Of a stretch of DNA of 64,000 bases, positions 21,576 through 31,095 are shown one piece after another (the stretch's first letter is position 1; every line of letters begins with the position of its first letter). This DNA is from Campanula takesimana (lineage: Eukaryota; Streptophyta; Magnoliopsida; Asterales; Campanulaceae): NCBI GenBank assembly GCA_026119855.1, contig JAOWBW010001050.1, positions 62,001-126,000 on the forward strand, given 5' to 3'. Made by a program: the position numbers and the translations under genes. The notes beneath the pieces were generated by a model. It had not been told where the DNA came from and did not search any database. It saw nothing but the letters and a program-made list of their open reading frames with translations.

Positions 21576-22210
21576 AAATTTTAAGGGCCATTTTTGGAGA
21601 AAAGTTTCCGTCCCCTCTAAAATTGCATAAGTCATTTTAAGGGTCAATTTTTGGAGAAAAGTTCCCGTCCCTTTTAAAATTGCATAAGTCATTTTAAGGG
21701 CCATTTTTGGAGAAAAGTTTCCGTCCCCTTTAAAATTGCATAAGTCATTTTAAGGGTCAATTTTTGGAGAAAAGTTCCCGTCCCCTTTAAAATTGCATAA
21801 GTCATTTTAAGGGCCATTTTTGGAGAAAAGTTCCTGTCCCCTTTAAAATAGCATAAGTCATTTTAAGGGTCAATTTTTGGAGAAAAGTTTCCGTCCCCTT
21901 TAAAATTACATAAGTCATTTTAAGGGCCATTTTTGGAGAAAAGTTCCCGTCCCCTTTTAAAATTGCATAAGTCATTTTAAGGGCCATTTTTGGAGAAAAG
22001 TTTCCGTCCCCTTTAAAATTGCATAAGTCATTTTAAGGGCCATTTTTGGAGAAAAGTTTCCGTCCCCTTTAAAATTGCATAAGTCATTTTAAGGGCCATT
22101 TTTGGAGAAAAGTTTCCGTCCCCTTTAAAATTGGATAAGTCATTTTAAGGGCCATCTTTGGAGAAAAGTTCCCGTCCCCTTAAAAAAAAAATGCATAAGT
22201 CATTTTCAAG
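21576..22210. repeat. 56-58-bp tandem repeat array upstream of PMD exon 2 (E3)
   Basis: About eleven copies of a unit containing AAGGGCCATTTTTGGAGAAA, (T/C)CCGTCCCCTTT and GCATAAGTCATTTT, with units alternating GGGCCATTTTT and GGGTCAATTTTT. Most units are near 57 bp, a multiple of three, so long minus-strand ORFs with a 19-residue repeat appear; I treat these as artefacts. The array would lie in the first intron of the PMD gene. Confidence 0.9.
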
Positions 22211-22619
22211 GGTCATATTCTTTCCGTCCCGAAAGGCATAGTCACTTTTGGAGAAATTGTCATTTTGGTCTCAACAACAATATGCCCATCCCATAATTTC
22301 CCCCGCAAACATACAACAACTTATCCTAGGAAATGCTAGCATGCACTTAACTGCACCAAAATGACTAGTCGAACCTAAGGTACAAGTAGTTTATGCATGG
22401 AAAACGGGCAACATACTTTGATTTTGGAAAGTTTAGCTAGGCATGTCCAAATGAGGCAATGAGCACATACTCACGTCCCTAATGGTCCCAATGACACAAA
22501 AATGAGGTCAATATCATGAAATCGCGTCAAGAAATGCGAAGATCTCAAATGGCATGGACAAAAACCCTAGGCCTAGGAAAGACGTGCAAGGCTCAAATGT
22601 GAGTAGGAAGAATTCTTAC

Positions 22620-22714
22620 CCCGTCACCATGGCACAAGTGAATTGTGGGAGACTTGTAGAAACCCGTCCCTCATCCCGGAAATTGATAGCGTAGCCTCGA
22701 AAGTTTCGAGCCAT
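22620..22714 (-). other. Candidate first exon of the E3 PMD gene
   Basis: The minus-strand ATG at 22714 opens a frame to a consensus donor GGG|GTAAGA at 22620/22619. It encodes about 31 residues. Its phase (two leftover bases) does not fit the phase-0 start of the exon at 21473. Either the true exon lies elsewhere or a 1-2 bp indel has occurred. Confidence 0.3.
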
Positions 22715-22870
22715 GTCTAGCCTCTTCTCCGCCCATCTAGGCTAACCCGCGCGTGCCCGTCCCGCCATGATCAATCCCTGAGGAATCCGAGTAAGAAAAT
22801 TTGGAAATTGAGGGAGTTTTCCCTCTCAAAATCGCCTCTTTTCTCTCTGTTTTTTCGTCTGAAGTTTGGG

Positions 22871-22941
22871 GCAACCATCCGTATGGCTGCCTTTTGAAAA
22901 AGGAAGAAAACGCCCTCTTAAGCCGTACGGATGGTTTGGAC
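22871..22941 (-). promoter_or_regulatory. CCGTACGG motif pair upstream of antisense PMD gene (E3)
   Basis: CCATCCGTATGGCTGCC (around 22875-22891) and AGCCGTACGGATGGTTTGG (22921-22939), cores 44 bp apart, about 160-210 bp upstream of the candidate PMD start. They match the words in the E3 LTR promoter. Confidence 0.65.
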
Positions 22942-23084
22942 GAAGAAAAATCTCAGCCTAAAATTACCCTTGTGCCCCTCGCACCTTGAACAAGACTTTT
23001 CCCAAGATTCGGAAATGCCCTCCTTGGCTCATGCAACTTGAATTGAACCTAGAAAATTTAGGTTCCCGAAGTCATCACAGGCAG

Positions 23085-23680
23085 TCCTAGCGACGTAAGC
23101 CCAGCTTTGTGAAATTATTGTGGCCGTCCTCAACGTAAGCCCAGTTAAAAGTTAAAATTTGGAAATGGTCTTTTGCTTAATGGTAAGTATGGCCGTCCTC
23201 CACGTAAGCCCAGTTAAAAGTTAAAATTTTGAAATGGTCTTTTGCTTAATGCTTATTATGGCCGTCCTCGACGTAAGCCCAGTTAAAAGTTAAAATTTGG
23301 AAATGGTCTTTTTCTTAATGCTAATTATGGCCGTCCTCGACGTAAGCCCAGTTAAAAGTTAAAATTTTGAAATGGTCTTTTGCTTAATGCTTATTATGGC
23401 CGTCCTCGACGTAAGCCCAGTTAAAAGTTAAAGTTTGGAAATGGTCTCCTGCTTAATGAAAATTTAGCCGTCCCTGACGTAAGCCCAGTTAAAAATTTGT
23501 TGAGAAAATTTGGCCGTCCCTGACGTAAGCCCAGTTAAAAATTTGTTGAGAAAATTTGGCCGTCCCTGACGTAAGCCCAATTAAAAATTTGTTGAGAAAA
23601 TTTGGCCGTCCCCGACGTAAGCCCAGTTAAAAATTTGTTGAGAAAATATGGCCGTCCCCGACGTAAGCCCATTATCTTAG
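23085..23680. repeat. GACGTAAGCCCAG tandem arrays (E3)
   Basis: About eleven copies of (C)GACGTAAGCCCAGTTAAAA. The first set has units near 69 bp including TTGGAAATGGTCTTTTGC. The second set has 46-47-bp units with TTTGTTGAGAAAATTTGGCC. A further copy is at 23936. There is no coding capacity. Confidence 0.88.
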
Positions 23681-23915
23681 ACTTAGAATAGTCGTTATAG
23701 GCTAGAGCCTTTGTCCCGGCAGTCCTTAGAGGGACATAAGACCAGTTTTCCCGTCAATCTCCCCAAAGATGGAGTTGACCCCGGTCAATCTTAGACTTAG
23801 AATAGTCGTTATAGGCTAGAGCCTTTGTCCCGGCAATCCTTAGAGGGACGTAAGACCAGTTTTCCCGTCAATCTCCCCGAAGATGGAGTTGACCCCGGTC
23901 AAGCTCGGATTTAGA
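23681..23915. repeat. Direct duplication near the E3 3' end
   Basis: Two adjacent copies, each about 117 bp, beginning ATCTTAGACTTAGAATAGTC and including GGAGTTGACCCCGGTC. Shorter GTTGACC/TCAACCCTCTCC repeats follow to about 24050. Confidence 0.75.
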
Positions 23916-24253
23916 ATAGTCACCGTAGGCCGTCCCCGACGTAAGCCCAGTAAAAATCTGTAAGTTAACCCTCTCCTATAGAGTCAAGTTGACCATATCC
24001 CAGCAAGTCAACCCTCTCCCATAGAGCCAAGTTGACCATGTCTCGCCTCTGACCCCTAGAGTCATGCCTACTTGCGGACCTTAGTAACCCCGCGTACCCC
24101 CGAACTACGTTAGGCTTGATTCCCCACGAACGGGATACGTAGGAATCCTATACCACTAGGTCCAGCCATGCAACCAAAATCGGTTAAAGCCGTCGTCCCG
24201 TCAGATTGGGATGCTTATTTCTATCGATAACCCCGCTCCTTCGAAGCGACGTT

Positions 24254-24265
24254 GCCGAGGGGCTC
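24254..24265 (+). other. Polypurine tract (E3)
   Basis: GCCGAGGGGCTC directly before TGTAAGTACCCC. The same GCCGAGGGGCT(A/C)C tract precedes the 3' LTRs of E6 and E7. Confidence 0.8.
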
Positions 24266-25762
24266 TGTAAGTACCCCAATCTGAAACCGACCTATCTTAG
24301 AGTTAGCCTTAGCACCGTTTCAGGGATAAGCTAATAGGCCAGGACCTCCCTAGGATAAGCTATAAATTCCAGGACTACTCTGGTATAAAATTGGAAAAAT
24401 CCAGAAGCTCGCCAGGCTGAGCCGTACGGATGCTTTGGGTACTAGAGGGGCCTAGCCGTACGGCTGGTTTGGGCACCCTCAGTCCCTATAAATAGAACCC
24501 CTTGGTGATCATTTTAGGGGGGGAGAAATACACATTAGGGAGGTCACTCTGCTGGAATTACCACTGAGTAAGAGTGAGAGTGATCACAAACCAAAAAAGA
24601 GAGAAGAAAGGAAGATTGGCCATAACCATCATAGGTAAAGCCACCTCCCCCCTGCTTTCTCTTCATCTTACTTCTATTTTCTTTCTTATATCTTGGTTAT
24701 ACATGTATTTACTCTTCATTCATGCAAAGACTTGTCCATTTCAAGCACCTTTTATTTCTTGCAAGTCTTGTCCATTATCAAGCACTATATACCTATCTAT
24801 TACATTACTATCTTGTCCAAGCTATGAGAAGTTCCAAGGTGCCCTCCATACCTTGTATGGAAGAGGTTCTAAACCTAGACACTCATAGACTTTTTGATTG
24901 TCATTTACATTCCTTATTCATTTAATGTTATGTTTGTTTGGCCATGATAATCATGAGGGTGATGAAACTTTAGTGTTCATCATTTTCCTCTTTGGTTTAG
25001 CCTCAAAATCCCACTTTTGGGTAAGAAAGATTCAATCTTTATGTGTTATTTTGACTCTTGGAAGGATTTTAAGTCATAAAAATGTCATCTTGGTGATAAA
25101 GTTCCAATCTTTATTCACCAAATGACCAACTTTGGTCCAAAGGGGACATTCATCAACTTTCTCGATTTTCTCCTATGATTGCTCGTGATCACACCCAAAT
25201 ACTTGTTTTGGGGGACCAAGTGATGATCATTTAGCATAGGAATGATGTTATAAAACTTGTAAAATGATTTCTTGCAAACTGGGATCAAAACAGTTTGTCC
25301 AGCTTCAGACAGAATGCCCTGTTTCTGTTCTGAACTGGACTGTTCTTGAGCAAACTGTAAAAACCTCAGAATTACCTCCTTTAGCCGTACGGCTACTTTA
25401 TGTAGGAGGGCAAAATTGTCTGTTTTGCCCTCTGACCTTTATCTTATCACTCAAGGACCCCTTTTCAGCTGAGTTTCTCAAATAAAATCAACAACAGAAC
25501 TTTTTCCGTTAAATTCACACACACACATATGCACATTTTAACTAACTTAGGGAGACTCGGCTTTGTCCGAGGCAACTTGAGAGGACGTAAAAACTCCTCC
25601 CAAGTTGTAACCTGACCTCCGAACCTTTGAACTCAAACCTTTGTCATTTTGTTGGGTTTAAAATTAACAAAATGTGGCGACTCCGTTAAATTTGACCGGT
25701 TCCCGTGTTTGGCGTTTCGCCCCATACACCATCGCGTTTCCGCGCGGGGCGGGATCCTTACA
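24266..25762 (+). repeat. E3 3' LTR
   Basis: 1497 bp, aligned end to end with the 5' LTR with scattered substitutions (some thirty or more by eye). It keeps the CCGTACGG motif pair (about 24421-24470), TATAAATA and the CCTTACA end. Confidence 0.93.
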
Positions 25763-25865
25763 CGGCCGAGCAGTTCTGCTCCGTACCGGAATTACGAAAT
25801 CTCTCTGTTGCTTAACCCTTTAACTTGGAGTCCCAAATTCAAAGGCATTAACCCAACATATACTA

Positions 25866-26079
25866 CTCCCTCTGTCCCTAAATGAGTGTCCATTTTCAAA
25901 AAAATCTTTGTCCCAAAGTGAGTGTCTTTTTTTAACATAACTTTGTCCCTAAATGTTTTTTTTTCGAAATTTTTTTCACCGGTCTCTTAATATGTGCAAA
26001 AATAAATGTTTGGAAAGAGTTGAGATTTTCATATGTCCCTTAAAATTAAATTTGGACACTCATTTAAGGACAAAGGAAG
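25866..26079. mobile_element. Stowaway-like MITE
   Basis: Flanked by TA (25864-25865 and 26080-26081), with terminal inverted repeats CTCCCTCTGTCCCTAAATGA at the left and the matching TCATTTAAGGACAAAGGAAG at the right. A second right end, GGACAAAGGGAGTA, lies at 26187-26200, so a longer or nested copy is possible. The CTCCCTC-type end with TA target fits Tc1/mariner Stowaway MITEs. Confidence 0.75.
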
Positions 26080-26081
26080 TA

Positions 26082-26714
26082 TTAACTAAGACCAAGCACA
26101 AGTAGAAGTTGGTTGCAAAAAATAATTTAAAAAAGGATATTAATGATTAAGAGACAAATAGCATGAACCCTAATACTTTAATTTTTGGACAAAGGGAGTA
26201 CTTCGATTAGTGATGAAATGTTGATTAATCAAGATAAATCAAAATCTAAATAAACAAGAAAAGCATGAAACCTAATAATCTAATTTCATAATTGTATAGG
26301 CTAGAACATTTTAACTAACCAAATCTTCAATAAAAAAAGAGCAAATAAAGACATAGGTTCAGAATGTTTTACCTGATCTTTCTCTACCAATCAAGGGGAG
26401 AAGTAAGCGATGAGGAGAAGTAGTGGTGAAAAAAACCTAGAGTAATTGACGGACGTGGTGTAGAGTATATGAAGGGAATGCATAGAAACTGCTGTAGGTG
26501 GGATTTTTCGCGCCAATGTAATGCAGATGAAGCGTTTGTTCGGCTTATGTTCTTAGTTTAATGCAACTGTCAAATTTACCCCTACAACTAATAGCAACAT
26601 ATAACGTGGGTTGAAGAAGGATGGGCAGTGAGCGTTAGAATATTTTATTATATTCAATAATAGTGTCCCACATGACTTATACATTAAATAAGTTTTAACA
26701 AAAAAAGTCACTTT
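26082..26714. other. Unassigned AT-rich DNA
   Basis: Holds the extra MITE end noted above and otherwise no supported gene or repeat. ACTTT at 26710-26714 is the left target copy of E4. Confidence 0.4.
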
Positions 26715-26755
26715 TGTGGCGACCCGAAAACACGTATCTATTTTCTTAGTAATAA

Positions 26756-26759
26756 ATAT

Positions 26760-26794
<35 letters not shown>

Positions 26795-26797
26795 TTT
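26756..26797. repeat. (ATTT)n microsatellite
   Basis: About ten TATT units inside the E4 left LTR. A shorter version is at the same place in the right LTR (about 32397-32425). Confidence 0.9.
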
Positions 26798-27516
26798 GTG
26801 TGTGCGTTTTGTGTTTCATAAATCTCATGCTTATAATTATTTTACTTGATCATTTGTGCTAAGTATAAATTTAAGGGCTTTAGTTGTAAGAGGGATATAA
26901 GGGTTTATGTGTTCAAAGTGGTTCTAGAGGGGCTTAAGTGTATATTTTTTTAAATATCTTATCTACTCCCTCCCTTCTCCCTCACTCTCTCCTGCGCACA
27001 CACACACACACTCATTTCTCTCTCTCTCTTCCATTGTTGTTGAAGGTAAGAAAGCTCCATCACATTTCTTTTCTTTTGGTCTTCTTTTATTCATCATTTC
27101 TTTTTACTCCTTTTATATAAAATGTTTAGATCGTCGCTAGGATCGTTTGTAGCTAAGAAAGATCGAATTCCGTCACCTTTCATAAATTTCAAGTAAGTTA
27201 CTTTTCTCCCTTTTTGTTAAAATGTTCATTCTAGACTTGTATGATACTATGATTGCTATATATGATTTCTTGGATGAGTTTCGAATTTATTTATATTTTG
27301 GTAAATTTTGTGACAATTTGATGTGGGATTGAAATCTTGGATTGGGTTGTGTAAATGTTGTTATATGAGCCTCTTTTAGACTTATATGTGGTTTTGGTAC
27401 CTTGGTATACTTGTTAGATGTTGGGGTAAGAGTAGTATTTAGAAATGGTAAGGATTTGTGAAGGATTTGTGAAGGAAATGTAAAGAACCCAGCTGCAGTT
27501 TTCCCAGAACGCCGAC

Positions 27517-27630
27517 CGAGCGCCCGCCTGGGTTGAGCCAGGCGCCCGCCTACCTGCCCAAATCCCCTCGACTAACCTTCTTCCTATTTGAGCGCCCGCC
27601 TGGTCCATAGCGCGCGCCCGCTCGGTCCTG
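27517..27630. promoter_or_regulatory. GAGCGCCCGCCTGG motif group in E4 LTR
   Basis: CGCCCGCC or CGCCCGCT cores near 27521, 27543, 27593 and 27615, i.e. two pairs each 22 bp apart. CGCCTGG-GTTGAG-CCAGGCG forms an inverted repeat. The right LTR carries the same group at about 33155-33265. Function unknown. Unlike the other elements it lies downstream of the nearest TATA-like box. Confidence 0.55.
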
Positions 27631-28778
27631 CTTCTGAGAATCTCATTTTTTTGTTTGTTTTGTTAAGACTAAAATGAAATCTCGGTCTAGGTTTTGAGTA
27701 CTATTCTAGTTGACTTAAATGGACATCGTGGAACACTCTAGTGTTTAAAAGTGGCTCCTTTGTGAACAAATGTGTTTTGGAATTTAACTAAGTATTGTTT
27801 GAGAATATTGAAACAACTTTTTATGTGTTGTTAGATTGGTTCATCTTTATGTTGATTTATTTGGCATGGTTCCCTAGTTTGGAATCGTTAATTGTTTATT
27901 TAAGCTAGTATTATTTACTTAGAATTTATTTGAAAGTCCAGCTGGTACTTGTGTTCGAGTCAGGCAATGGATAATATTATAATGGCACGAGCCAAGTCCA
28001 GTATAGTATTGCCATTGGTCCTTCTTTCCCCTTCCAGATGGCCTTGGTTGGGATGAGGTAGCTCCCTTGAGTGAGTATTTCTAGCTATTCATTTTGGGTT
28101 ATGACTTTGTGTCATTTTCCCCTTGTCACTATTATGGGTTTCATGGCACCGGTACCAGGGTTGTTATCTTCGGCTGTTTATGCTACTACGAAGATTGGTT
28201 GATTGGTTGATTTGGTTGAAGCTGCGCAGCGATTGTCCTATCCGTTTGGGAAACCTTGGCTTATATCCTTTGTTACTTGTTTATTTCCGCTGCTATCTGC
28301 TAACTGTTATATGTTAAGTGCTATGTGAGATTTATTATTACTTATTGCATCATAACATGTCATGTAGTTGCATAAGTGGCTTATTGAGATTTATCTCACC
28401 CCCTTTCTTTTCAACTTGTTTCCTTAACCCCCCCCCAAGAGGAAAGTGATTGGACTCGCTGATCACGAGGAGGACGTCGAGAGTGATCGTGACTTTTGGG
28501 CAGGTTGTTGTTTGGTTTGCATTACTTAAATGTATAACCTTTGGGCTAGTATTACCAAACTGTGACGTCATTAAGAAGTTGTAATATTTTGTATTTTGGT
28601 GTAAGCTTGTGGAGCTTATACTAGTGGTTTAGTATTGTTGCTAAGTTTTGGATTTCTAAAACCGTGTATCATCTTTTGTACTAAAGTGGAATTTTTTATC
28701 TTCAGTATTTTAGTGTTTATTGTTTTATGTCGACGTCCAGCTCGCGAGTTCCCGGCCCACGGGGTCGGGGTCGCGACA

Positions 28779-28875
28779 ACTTTGATGGTTAAGTGAATAT
28801 TAAAGTGAGTTAAAACTTGAGAGTTATTAAAAAAAAAAGGAGAAAATTACATCTTAATCCCTGAGTATTATCGAA
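28779..28875 (+). repeat. Duplicate of the E4 right-hand flank
   Basis: ACTTTGATGGTTAAGTGAAT... to GAGTATTATCGA is nearly identical to 34408-34502, which follows the right LTR. A PBS would be expected here instead. The similarity stops at about 28875. Confidence 0.85.
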
Positions 28876-28879
28876 AAGG

Positions 28880-28999
28880 CTATCTTTCTTAGGTTTTCTC
28901 GCGTTCCTCTAAAACGTGGGTGGCGACTCTTAAAATCAAGTAGACATCCTAGGTAATTCACGCGCTCTAGCCAAGCCGTGGTCCCACGGGGTATCTACA
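28880..28999 (+). repeat. 3' end fragment of an E6-type LTR
   Basis: About 120 bp ending GGGGTATCTACA. It matches the reverse complement of 35006-35128, the end of the E6 LTR (shared words: ACGTGGGTGGCGACTCT, CATCCTAGGTAATTCAC, CTCTAGCCAAGCCGTGGT). It is joined directly to E4 protease sequence. Confidence 0.75.
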
Positions 29000-29000
29000 G

Positions 29001-29405
29001 ATAGGAGGTATTATTTCTGTGTCTAGTGTGAGCGCTCATGCATTAGTAGATCCAGGATCATCGCATTCATATATATCTGTGCACTTTGCTTCTTTGCTAA
29101 ATGCTTCATCTGAGTCCTTACCTTATGTGTTAGAGGTGTCAACTCCTATGGGAGAATGTTTGGTAACTGATAAGGTGTTTCGTTCTTGTGGTGTGCTTAT
29201 TTGTGGTCATGTTTTGTATGCGGACTTGGTAGTTCTTCTGATACAAGACTTTGACATCATTTTGGGTATGGATTGGATGAGCAAATATCATGCTTCAGTT
29301 GATTGTCGTAAAAAGGTCGTTACTTTTTCTATTCGTAATATGCCTAAGTTTGTGTTTGAGGCTATTCCTTTAGGTAGAAATATTCGTATAATTTCTTATG
29401 TGTAA
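29001..29405 (+). pseudogene. Ty3/gypsy retropepsin remnant (E4)
   Basis: The frame entering from about 29001 encodes an aspartic protease domain: DPGSSHSYIS in place of the common D-S/T-G (the D-x-G Asp is kept), then FDIILGMDWMSKYHASVDC. Its N-terminus and all of gag are missing. It ends at TAA 29403-29405, and the next codons continue in the same frame into the RT linker, so the break is a single nonsense codon. The product would process the polyprotein in a functional element. Confidence 0.8.
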
Positions 29406-31095
29406 GCTAGGAAATTGTTGCATCGTGGTTGTGAGTGTTATTTGGCTAGTGTGCTAGATACTATGAAAGAATCACCTGGGTTAGAAAGTGTTCGGGTAGT
29501 TAGAGAATTTCTTGATGTCTTCTCTTCAGAGTACAGTATGCCGCCCGATAGAGAGATAGAGTTATGTGTGGATCTATTTCCAGGTACAGCTCCGATCTCG
29601 AAAGCACCTTATAGAATGGCTCCAGCAGAGTTGAAAGAACTTAAAGTCCAGTTACAGGAGTTGCTTGATAGAGGATTTATTCGACCTAGTGTTTCACCGT
29701 GGGGAGCATCGGTTTTTTTTTTTTTTTTTTTAAAGGATTTTTTTTTTTTATTCAACTCACACACCCACACACACACACACATGCACGCTCAGAAGTGCCT
29801 AGGAGATAAATCCTAGGGAGAGAAAGCCTTCCCTCTAACTTCTGGGGGGATCGAACCCATGACCTCCAGGTTGGAAGCCAAGAGCTCTAGCCATCAGGCC
29901 AAATCCCCATGTGCGGGGAGCATCGGTTTTGTTTGTAAGGAAGAAGGATGGTTCATTGAGGTTGTGTATTGATTGCAGGAAGTTGAATCAGGTAAAGGTG
30001 AAGAACAAATATCCACTACCGCATATTGATGATTTATTTGATCAACTTCAGGGGTCAGTGGTATTTTCTAAACTTGATTTGAGGAGTGGATACCATCAGT
30101 TGAAAATTCGATCAGAAGATATTCTGAAGACTGCTTTTCGCACCCGATATGGTCATTATGAGTTCTTGGTTATGCCGTTTGGGTTGACTAATGTACCATC
30201 TGTGTTTATGGAATTGATGAACAGAATTTTCCATCCTTATCTTGATACGTTCGTAGTGGTATTCATTGACGATATACTTGTCTATTCCAAATCTCGAGAG
30301 GAGCATGATCAACATCTGAGGACAGTTTTATCAGTACTCGTAAAGGAACAGCTATTCGCAAAGTTTAGTAAGTGTGAATTTTGGCTCGAGAAAGTTTCAT
30401 TTCTGGGACATGTTATTTCTAAAGATGGGATTTCTGTGGATCTTTCAAAGATAGAAGCTATTGTTGATTGGAAGAGACCGGAAACAGTGATAGAGATCAA
30501 AAGTTTTCTGGGGTTAGCAGGGTACTACAAGAGGTTTATAGAAGGGTTTTCACGGATTGCTACACCGATGACTCAGTTGACCCGAAAGAATGTTCCGTTT
30601 GAGTGGACCGAGAAGTGTAACAACAGTTTTGAAGAGTTGAAGAAAAGGTTGACTACTGCACCGATATTAGCATTGCCTAATGGGAACGATGACTTAGTGA
30701 TTTATAGTGATGCATCGAAGGAAGGCTTGGGTTACGTCTTAATGCAGAATGGGAAAGTTATCGCATATGCTTTGAGGAAGTTGAGTCCGAGTGAACAGAA
30801 TTATCCTACTCACGACTTGGAATTGGCAGCTATTGTATTTGCTCTTCATAAGTGGAAGCACTACCTTTACGGGGCAAAATTTGAGATTTTCACGGATCAC
30901 AAGATTTTGAAGTATCTTTTCTCCCAGAAGGAACTTAATAACCGACAGCTAAGATGGATGGAACTTATAAAGGACTATGATTGTAAGATATCTTATCATC
31001 CGGGAAAGGCGAATGTTGTAGCCGATGCTATTAGTAGAAAATCTTATGTGGCTTCGATGATGGTTCGAGAGAGGAAAATGCTAGAGGATGTTTGA
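29406..31095 (+). pseudogene. Ty3/gypsy reverse transcriptase and RNase H (E4), interrupted by a SINE
   Basis: 29406-29716 encodes the start of RT (FLDVFSSE, ELCVDLFPGTAPISKAPYRM, DRGFIRPSVSPWGAS). The same frame resumes at 29911-31095 after the SINE. The second part shows the RT palm with FVVVFIDDILVYSKS, thumb, and RNase H (YSDASKEGLGYVLMQ, TDHKILKYLFSQKELNNRQL, HPGKANVVADAISRK). TGA at 31093-31095 ends the frame, but conserved sequence continues in frame. Apart from the SINE and nonsense codons the enzyme motifs are well kept. Confidence 0.88.
29717..29914 (-). mobile_element. tRNA-derived SINE in the E4 RT gene
   Basis: About 198 bp on the minus strand, flanked by a 16-bp target duplication GGGGAGCATCGGTTTT (29701-29716 and 29915-29930). 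Read in its own direction it has an A-box-like segment (GGCCTGATGGCTAGAGC), a B-box (GGTCATGGGTTCGATCC), a GT-rich part and an A-rich tail (poly-T on the plus strand). It is the classic tRNA-derived SINE layout with LINE-type target copies. It breaks the RT frame. Confidence 0.92.

Larger units (their letters stand above)
14009..25762 (+). mobile_element. E3: pol-less Tat-type Ty3/gypsy element carrying an antisense PMD gene
   Basis: 11,754 bp with a perfect TSD CGGCC (14004-14008 and 25763-25767), two LTRs of about 1.5 kb, an Arg-tRNA PBS, a leader like that of E7, a broken gag, no RT, RNase H or integrase anywhere, an antisense spliced PMD gene, several tandem arrays and a PPT (GAGGGGCTC) before the 3' LTR. 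Its LTRs differ at some thirty or more positions by eye. It is non-autonomous and must have been moved by a Tat element supplying pol. Confidence 0.92.
13423..25858 (-). repeat. Solo LTR (probably copia), split by E3
   Basis: The outer halves 13423-14008 and 25768-25858 form one LTR of about 680 bp, TGTTAGAGC...TTAACCCAACA. Perfect 5-bp target copies TATAC lie at 13418-13422 and 25859-25863. With no internal region it is a solo LTR made by LTR-LTR recombination before E3 inserted. The minus orientation is suggested by TATAAATA (13703-13696) and the copia-like TTCACCAACTTGGATACGTCC leader block on the left. No protein is encoded. Confidence 0.85.
26715..28778 (+). repeat. E4 left LTR
   Basis: 2064 bp, TGTGGCGACC...GGTCGCGACA. 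It contains an (ATTT)n tract (26756-26797), a CA tract (about 27000-27011), a TATATAA (27114-27120) and a CGCCCGCC motif group (27517-27630). It is itself flanked by ACTTT on both sides (26710 and 28779), as a solo LTR would be. Confidence 0.9.

Noticed and set aside
21474..21987. Minus-strand ORFs with a repeating 19-residue KMTYAILKG unit
   Set aside because: Produced by the tandem array whose unit is near 57 bp; located in an intron of the antisense gene.
21576..23680. Regular repeats with spacers that might suggest a CRISPR array
   Set aside because: Units are contiguous tandem repeats without unique spacers, in a plant retrotransposon; no cas genes.
28350..28571. Minus-strand ORFs in the E4 LTRs
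   Set aside because: Not conserved between the two LTR copies and without any recognisable domain.
29881..29914. A tRNA gene signal (A and B boxes)
   Set aside because: It is the head of a SINE with poly-A tail and 16-bp target copies, not a tRNA with acceptor stem.
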